Source of the DNA: JBDREF01 sp043820045
GTDB lineage: Bacteria; Planctomycetota; Phycisphaerae; Sedimentisphaerales; Anaerobacaceae
NCBI GenBank assembly: GCA_043820045.1
Contig: JBDREF010000355.1
Span: forward strand, 1-9,048
Length of the DNA stretch: 9,048 nucleotides
Direction: 5' to 3'
Within the stretch, counting starts at the first letter, position 1; each line of letters starts with the position of its first letter. A program made the position numbers and the translations under genes. Below are positions 5,031-9,048 of the stretch, piece after piece. The notes beneath the pieces were generated by a model. The model saw only the letters and a program-made list of their open reading frames with translations. It ran no database searches and was not told where the DNA came from.

Positions 5031-7061
5031 GTGGCTGATACTGGCGATATTCGCAACATCATTCTTCTGGGGCACGGTGGCAGCGGCAAGACTTCCTTGG
5101 CAGAGGCAATTCTGCACAAAACCGGCGCGACAAATCGACTCGGAAGCGTTGACGACAAGACGAGCATATCCGACTACTATGACGAGGAGAAAGAGCATCA
5201 GCATTCGATACAATCGGCGGCACTCCACGCCGAACATGCCGGAAAACTGATCAATATCATCGATACGCCTGGCTACCCCGATTTTGCCGGCCCGGCCATC
5301 AAAGCGATACCGGCGGCGGAAACAGCCGTGCTTGTTATCAGTGCGCCGGCCGGCATAGAAACCAACACACGTAAAATGTTTGAACTGACCGCCAAGGCCG
5401 ATATGCCCCGGATTATCGTCATAAACAAGATGGATGCGGAAAACGTGGTTTTCCCTGAACTTATAAAGAATATCCAGGAGACCTTCGGCTCCCAGTGCCG
5501 CTGTGCCAATCTGCCCGCCGCGGACAGAGCATCCGTTATCGATTGCATTGAAAACGAGACCGGCGATTCGCCCGTGATGGATGTGGCCCAAGCCCACACG
5601 GAGCTGATCGAAAGCGTAATCGAAGCTGACGATAAGCTCATGGAAAGCTACCTCGGCGGCGAAGAAATATCCGCAGAAAAAATAGCTTCGGTATTCGTCG
5701 AAGCGCTAAGAGCAGGCACAATTATCCCTGTGGTCTTTACAAACTCACGCAAGGAAATCGGCATTCAGGAGCTTCTGGATATCGTCGCAAAATGCACACC
5801 TTCGCCGCTCCAGGCAAAGCCCGCAAAACTCAAGGACGGCGACAAGGTAACGGAACTTTCGGCTGATTCTTCCGGCCCGCTGGCAGGTGTAGTCTTTCGC
5901 ATAGCCTTCGACCCGAGGTCAAACCTGAAGTACTCCACCATCCGTGTTTTCAGCGGCACGATCAAGCCGGACACGAATCTGCTGCGCAACGACGAACGTA
6001 AGTCAATTCGTCCGGGCCACATCCTGAAATCACAGGGCGGCGAAACTAACCCTATCGATTTCGGCGTAGCAGGCGACATCATAACTTTGGCCAAGGTTGA
6101 CGAGTTGAGAGTCGGTGACTTTGTACACGACGGCAAGGTAGCCGGCAAAATCGACCTGCCTGCCGTGCCCGAACCGATGTTTTCTTTGGCACTCGAGCCG
6201 GCCGCAAGAGGCGACGAGCAAAAAATCAGCTCGGCGATCGAGAGACTTTGTGAGGAAGACCCATGCTTTAAGGTCACGCGGGACCAGCAGACAAAGGAAT
6301 TGGTCGCCAGCGGCCTCGGCGATTTGCATTTGCGGGTGACGCTCGAGAAGCTGCACAATCGCTTTAAACTGTCGATTATCACCAAAGAGCCCAAGATTCC
6401 TTACCGCGAGACAATTACCGGCAAAGCCGAGGGCCACTACCGCCACAAAAAGCAGACCGGCGGCGCAGGACAGTTCGGCGAAGTCTATCTTCGCGTCGAG
6501 CCGGCCGAGCGTAACTCCGACCCCCCGCTGCAATTTGGCTGGGATATCTTCGGCGGCTCAATCCCAGGCCAATATGAGCCGGCCGTCTTAAAGGGCGTCA
6601 ATGAGGTAATGCAAACCGGTTTCATCGCAGGCTTTCCGATGCAGGATGTAGCCGTCTCGGTCTATGACGGCAAGCACCATCCCGTAGATTCAAAGGAAGT
6701 CGCGTTCCGTGCAGCGGGCAAGGGCGCCTTCCTTGACGCCCTTCAAAAGGCAAAGCCCGTTTTGCTCGAACCTATCGTCGATATGGAAGTAACAATCCCC
6801 GCAGAGAACGTGGGTGATATCACCGGCGATCTGGCCTCTAAACGCGGCAGAGTCCATGGCCAGGATGTGTTGGCCGGCAATTTTATCGTTATCAAGGCGC
6901 AGGTACCGCTGTCTGAAGTCACGCAGTACAACAGCCAGTTGAAGAGCGTGACAGGCGGACGAGGCAGCTACTCAATGACGCTCAGCCATTACGAGCTGGT
7001 ACCTCCCAACGTCCAGCAGCAAATAATCGCACAGTACGCAAAGCAAAAAGACGGCGATTAG
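5031..7061 (+). CDS. Elongation factor G-like translational GTPase (divergent FusA paralogue)
   Basis: From the GTG at 5031 the protein has 676 residues, slightly shorter than housekeeping EF-G (about 700), and shows its overall layout. The GTPase domain has G1 GHGGSGKT at 14-21, G3 DTPGYPDF at 78-85 and G4 NKMD at 132-135. The G5 region is FTNSR near 236-240. A beta-barrel domain II follows (AGVVFRIAFDP at 285-295), then the ribosome-binding domains with GLGDLHL (428-434), HYRHKKQTGGAGQFGEV (469-485, domain IV) and TGGRGSYSM (641-649, domain V). By family knowledge such factors bind the ribosome with GTP, but this branch (GHGGSGKT, DTPGY) differs from essential EF-G. The His that helps catalysis in EF-G (DTPGH) is Tyr82, and the switch I 'RGITI' is replaced by HQHSI (56-60). 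Its precise step, whether translocation, recycling or a stress role, cannot be read from sequence. It is preceded by a long structured leader. Confidence 0.9.
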   Translation: MADTGDIRNIILLGHGGSGKTSLAEAILHKTGATNRLGSVDDKTSISDYYDEEKEHQHSIQSAALHAEHAGKLINIIDTPGYPDFAGPAIKAIPAAETAVLVISAPAGIETNTRKMFELTAKADMPRIIVINKMDAENVVFPELIKNIQETFGSQCRCANLPAADRASVIDCIENETGDSPVMDVAQAHTELIESVIEADDKLMESYLGGEEISAEKIASVFVEALRAGTIIPVVFTNSRKEIGIQELLDIVAKCTPSPLQAKPAKLKDGDKVTELSADSSGPLAGVVFRIAFDPRSNLKYSTIRVFSGTIKPDTNLLRNDERKSIRPGHILKSQGGETNPIDFGVAGDIITLAKVDELRVGDFVHDGKVAGKIDLPAVPEPMFSLALEPAARGDEQKISSAIERLCEEDPCFKVTRDQQTKELVASGLGDLHLRVTLEKLHNRFKLSIITKEPKIPYRETITGKAEGHYRHKKQTGGAGQFGEVYLRVEPAERNSDPPLQFGWDIFGGSIPGQYEPAVLKGVNEVMQTGFIAGFPMQDVAVSVYDGKHHPVDSKEVAFRAAGKGAFLDALQKAKPVLLEPIVDMEVTIPAENVGDITGDLASKRGRVHGQDVLAGNFIVIKAQVPLSEVTQYNSQLKSVTGGRGSYSMTLSHYELVPPNVQQQIIAQYAKQKDGD

Positions 7062-7080
7062 ACGCAGAAAACAAAACGGC

Positions 7081-7103
7081 CGGCAAAGTCATCGTATTTG
7101 CCG
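7081..7103 (+). repeat. 7-bp inverted repeat between the EF-G-like gene and cutC
   Basis: CGGCAAA (7081-7087) and TTTGCCG (7097-7103) are exact complements around a 9-base loop, 20 bases after the GTPase stop codon. The bases that follow (AGCAGAGAGG) contain no T-run, so an intrinsic terminator is unlikely and read-through into cutC is possible. A weak mRNA processing or stability hairpin is an alternative; chance cannot be excluded. Confidence 0.3.
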
Positions 7104-7144
7104 AGCAGAGAGGCGGTTTCTGTGTTGTATGTCTCTGATTTATC

Positions 7145-7149
7145 AGGAG
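7145..7149 (+). promoter_or_regulatory. Ribosome binding site favouring the GTG start of cutC
   Basis: AGGAG stands 9 bases before the GTG at 7159. The in-frame ATG at 7150 directly abuts it, too close for use, and the ATG at 7129 lies upstream with only a weak purine stretch (AGAGGCGG) about 12 bases before it. The GTG also gives a protein of the length usual for CutC. Confidence 0.55.
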
Positions 7150-7158
7150 ATGCCCGGC

Positions 7159-7908
7159 GTGTCGTCTAAGATACAGATCGAAGTTTGTTGCGGTTCGGTC
7201 GATGACGCTATCGAGGCCGAGAGAGGCGGTGCAGATCGGATCGAGCTGAATTCCTCGCTGTTCTTCGGAGGTCTTACACCGTCACTGGGGTCGATAATCG
7301 AAGCCAAGACGAGGTTGAACATTCCCGTTATGGTCATGATTCGCCCGAGAGCAGGCGGGTTCTGCTACACGCAAGCCGAAACCGCTGTAATGCTGCACGA
7401 TGCGAAACTGGCCATCGAGCACGGTGCGGACGGTCTGGTTTTCGGGATACTCACGCAGGACGGCTACATCGACACGGATCGTTGCCGGCAGATCATTGAA
7501 CTCGCCGAGGGCCGGGAAACGGTATTTCACAGGGCTTTCGATGTAACCCCTGACCCGCTGAAAGCAATTGATCAGTTAGTCGAGCTTGGCTTCAAGCGTG
7601 TTCTTACCAGCGGCCAGGAAAGAACTGCGCCGGAAGGGATTGAACTGATCAAGAAGCTGATTATTTACGCCCGTGACAGAATTGAGATTCTGCCCGGCGG
7701 AGGGATTCGGCCCCATAATGTCAGGGCTGTCGTGGAACGGACGGCGGCAAAGCAGATTCATCTCTCGGCGTTTGAGTCAAGGATCGACCGGTCAGCGCAG
7801 AACCGACCTTATATCACCTTCGGCGGCGCTCTGCGACCGCCGGAAGACCGGTACGACATTATAGACCGCAGCGTCATTCAGTCCGTTTCCGAACTGTTAA
7901 GTCGGTAG
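7159..7908 (+). CDS. cutC: CutC family protein (putative copper homeostasis)
   Basis: From the GTG at 7159 the protein has 249 residues, close to E. coli CutC (248). An ATG at 7129 would add ten residues. Family landmarks appear in order: EVCCGSVDDA at 8-17, GGADRIEL at 23-30, GGLTPS at 37-42, VMIRPRAGGFCY at 59-70, HRAFD at 124-128, LPGGGIRPHN at 178-187 and HLSA at 201-204, all consistent with the CutC TIM barrel (PF03932). It is cytosolic. The name comes from copper-sensitive E. coli mutants, but that phenotype was later traced to the small RNA MicL made from the 3' end of cutC, so a direct copper role is doubtful and the substrate is unknown. No copper-responsive partner gene is seen nearby. 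The gene lies 97 bp after the EF-G-like gene without an evident terminator between them, so joint transcription is possible. Confidence 0.92.
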   Translation: MSSKIQIEVCCGSVDDAIEAERGGADRIELNSSLFFGGLTPSLGSIIEAKTRLNIPVMVMIRPRAGGFCYTQAETAVMLHDAKLAIEHGADGLVFGILTQDGYIDTDRCRQIIELAEGRETVFHRAFDVTPDPLKAIDQLVELGFKRVLTSGQERTAPEGIELIKKLIIYARDRIEILPGGGIRPHNVRAVVERTAAKQIHLSAFESRIDRSAQNRPYITFGGALRPPEDRYDIIDRSVIQSVSELLSR

Positions 7909-8013
7909 TCCTAACCCTCTCTGGCTAAATCGTAAAGATCAACTATAGTCAGGTTATGCCGTTCCTTCCCCGGCCTTAAGGTGGGTTCTAAATTGTTATC
8001 GATCAACGGTGCG

Positions 8014-8046
8014 CAAAATAAATTCGCCAGCGAGAATTTGTATTTG
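8014..8046 (+). repeat. Imperfect 12-bp inverted repeat between cutC and the glycosyltransferase gene
   Basis: CAAAATAAATTC (8014-8025) pairs with GAATTTGTATTTG (8034-8046), with one G-T pair and one bulged A, around the loop GCCAGCGA. The stem is AT-rich and its 3' arm shares three bases with the TTGACG box of the candidate promoter. It could be a weak terminator for cutC or an operator for the downstream gene. The rest of the gap 7909-8082 shows only a 7-nt GATCAAC direct repeat (7937 and 8001), which is probably chance. Confidence 0.35.
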
Positions 8047-8072
8047 ACGTGGACTGGAGACGAATGCATAAC
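8044..8072 (+). promoter_or_regulatory. Candidate promoter of the glycosyltransferase gene
   Basis: TTGACG (8044-8049, 5 of 6) and CATAAC (8067-8072, 4 of 6) are separated by 17 bases. Transcription would start close to 8079, only a few bases before the ATG at 8083, again suggesting a near-leaderless message as at cinA. If the true start lies further upstream, GGAG (8056-8059) would instead serve a 12-codon reading frame at 8064-8102 that overlaps the gene start. Confidence 0.3.
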
Positions 8073-8082
8073 ATAGGCACAA

Positions 8083-9048
8083 ATGAGTACGATGCCGGCT
8101 GAATTGGAAACCAAGAACACGGAACGCAAACACGATATCATCAACATGCTTATTCTTATTGGTGTCGCGCTTGGGCTGGGGGTCTATCTGGTCGCCACAA
8201 CCGTGGTTATTTCGAAAGACGGGGTCGGCTATATCGAGCGTGCCCGGCAATTCCAAACCGATCCATCCGGCAACCTAAAGACACACCATCCGGGATATCC
8301 ACTGCTTATTTTTACAGCTCATAAATTGTCGCGCTTGTTTACGAATGACTCCTCAGTTTTTACGTGGACATACTCGGCACAGGGCGTAAGTTTATTCTTC
8401 CAGTTGCTTGCACTCATACCCTTATACTTCACGGGCAAATTGCTGGTCGGGAGCAGAGAGAGTTTCTATGCAATTCTGATATTGGTCGCATTGCCTAATC
8501 CGGCCAAGATGGGCTGTGAGGTGACAAGGGAGTGGCCGTACATGTTCTTCTTAGCTGCGGGATTCCTGTTTCTGCTCTGGGGGGCAAGGCGATGCGCACC
8601 GTGGCCCTTCGGTCTGGCAGGATTGAGTTCCGGTCTTGGTTATTGGGTCAGGCCGGAGTGCGGACAGATCGTCGTATTTGGTCTTGCGTGGCTGATGTTG
8701 AGCATATTACAGCCGGCCGTGGGGAAGATAACCAGGTGGAAGTCGTTTGCAGCTTTGTCGCTGCTGCTTATTGGCTTTGCCTTTCCGGCATTGCCGTATA
8801 CCAAATACACAGGGAACCTTATCTCACCCAACGCAGAACGCGTCATTAGGTTACTTTCTCACGGCGCAGCGACCGACAATGCCGACCTCTCAGGCGATGA
8901 AACCGGGGCAACGAATCATTATACGGCAGGACTTGTCTGGCGGAGTGTTCAGGAAGCTCTGGGCGAAGTCTTTAAGACGACCGGCGAGAATACGATGTGG
9001 TTTTTTCTGCCGTTCCTGCTTACAGGTTTTTTCTATCGCATGCGATAT
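8083..9048 (+). CDS. Multi-span membrane glycosyltransferase of the GT39/ArnT/PMT type (N-terminal part)
   Basis: The frame is open from the ATG at 8083 to the last base, 322 codons with no stop, so the gene continues outside the window. A charged cytosolic start of about 18 residues is followed by a membrane helix (about 19-43). The loop KDGVGYIERARQF (45-57) ending in HHPGYPLL (68-75) comes next. This acidic first loop with a following HPGYP is typical of polyprenyl-phosphate-sugar-dependent transferases of the GT-C fold. Further hydrophobic segments lie near 99-122, 127-139, 152-168, 193-210 and 221-238, and another near 305-317. TREWPYMFF (148-156) and GYWVRPECGQ (186-195) match the conserved 'RE..Y' and 'RPE' loops of the family. 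The expected role is transfer of a sugar from a lipid carrier to protein or envelope glycan on the outer face of the inner membrane; the donor and acceptor are unknown. No strong ribosome binding site precedes the ATG, and an in-frame ATG at 8092 is an alternative. Confidence 0.75.
   Translation, partial: MSTMPAELETKNTERKHDIINMLILIGVALGLGVYLVATTVVISKDGVGYIERARQFQTDPSGNLKTHHPGYPLLIFTAHKLSRLFTNDSSVFTWTYSAQGVSLFFQLLALIPLYFTGKLLVGSRESFYAILILVALPNPAKMGCEVTREWPYMFFLAAGFLFLLWGARRCAPWPFGLAGLSSGLGYWVRPECGQIVVFGLAWLMLSILQPAVGKITRWKSFAALSLLLIGFAFPALPYTKYTGNLISPNAERVIRLLSHGAATDNADLSGDETGATNHYTAGLVWRSVQEALGEVFKTTGENTMWFFLPFLLTGFFYRMRY

Noticed and set aside
5031..7061. Annotation as the essential housekeeping fusA or as a tetracycline ribosomal protection protein
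   Set aside because: The G1, switch I and G3 motifs differ from canonical EF-G and from TetM-type proteins, and no rpsL/rpsG/tuf neighbours are present; EF-G-like is the safe level.
8532..8849. 105-residue + strand reading frame near the right end
   Set aside because: It is out of frame with, and fully inside, the glycosyltransferase frame, which is open for 322 codons with membrane helices and family motifs.

Overview
The window carries six protein genes, all on the + strand, at moderate GC with some TTG/GTG start candidates. The organism looks like a Planctomycetota bacterium, probably of the Phycisphaerae/Sedimentisphaerales type. This is inferred from the style of the proteins (a beta-helix-like secreted protein tail, a divergent EF-G-like GTPase, a GT39-like membrane glycosyltransferase) and was not tested by any search.

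Layout: (1) 1-306, the C-terminal end of a probable secreted beta-helix/carbohydrate-active protein. (2) 485-1720, cinA, preceded by a promoter so close to the ATG that the mRNA may be nearly leaderless. (3) 1782-3518, a PilB/GspE-type assembly ATPase with an MshEN-type N-terminus, driven by an almost consensus promoter whose -35 box overlaps the cinA stop codon. (4) 3550-4704, a PilT-type retraction ATPase 31 bp downstream of pilB, with an unusual Lys/His-rich tail. (5) 4705-5030, a non-coding interval with several inverted repeats, including a near-perfect 30-bp palindrome followed by a T-rich run. (6) 5031-7061, an EF-G-like translational GTPase (start moved to a GTG behind a clear GGAGG). 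(7) 7159-7908, cutC (start moved to a GTG). (8) 8083 to the window end, the N-terminal 322 residues of a multi-membrane-span glycosyltransferase of the GT39/ArnT/PMT type, open to the edge and so without a stop codon.

Functionally, pilB and pilT form a type IV pilus motor pair (extension and retraction) and are the only obvious operon. cinA is a nucleotide-salvage enzyme upstream with its own promoter. The EF-G-like factor and CutC are separate housekeeping or accessory genes, perhaps co-transcribed. No phage, insertion sequence, CRISPR array, tRNA or rRNA was seen. No clear novel multi-gene system is present. The parts most worth a second look are the structured gap between pilT and the EF-G-like gene, the substituted G-motifs of that GTPase, and the half-degenerate c-di-GMP-type motif of PilB.
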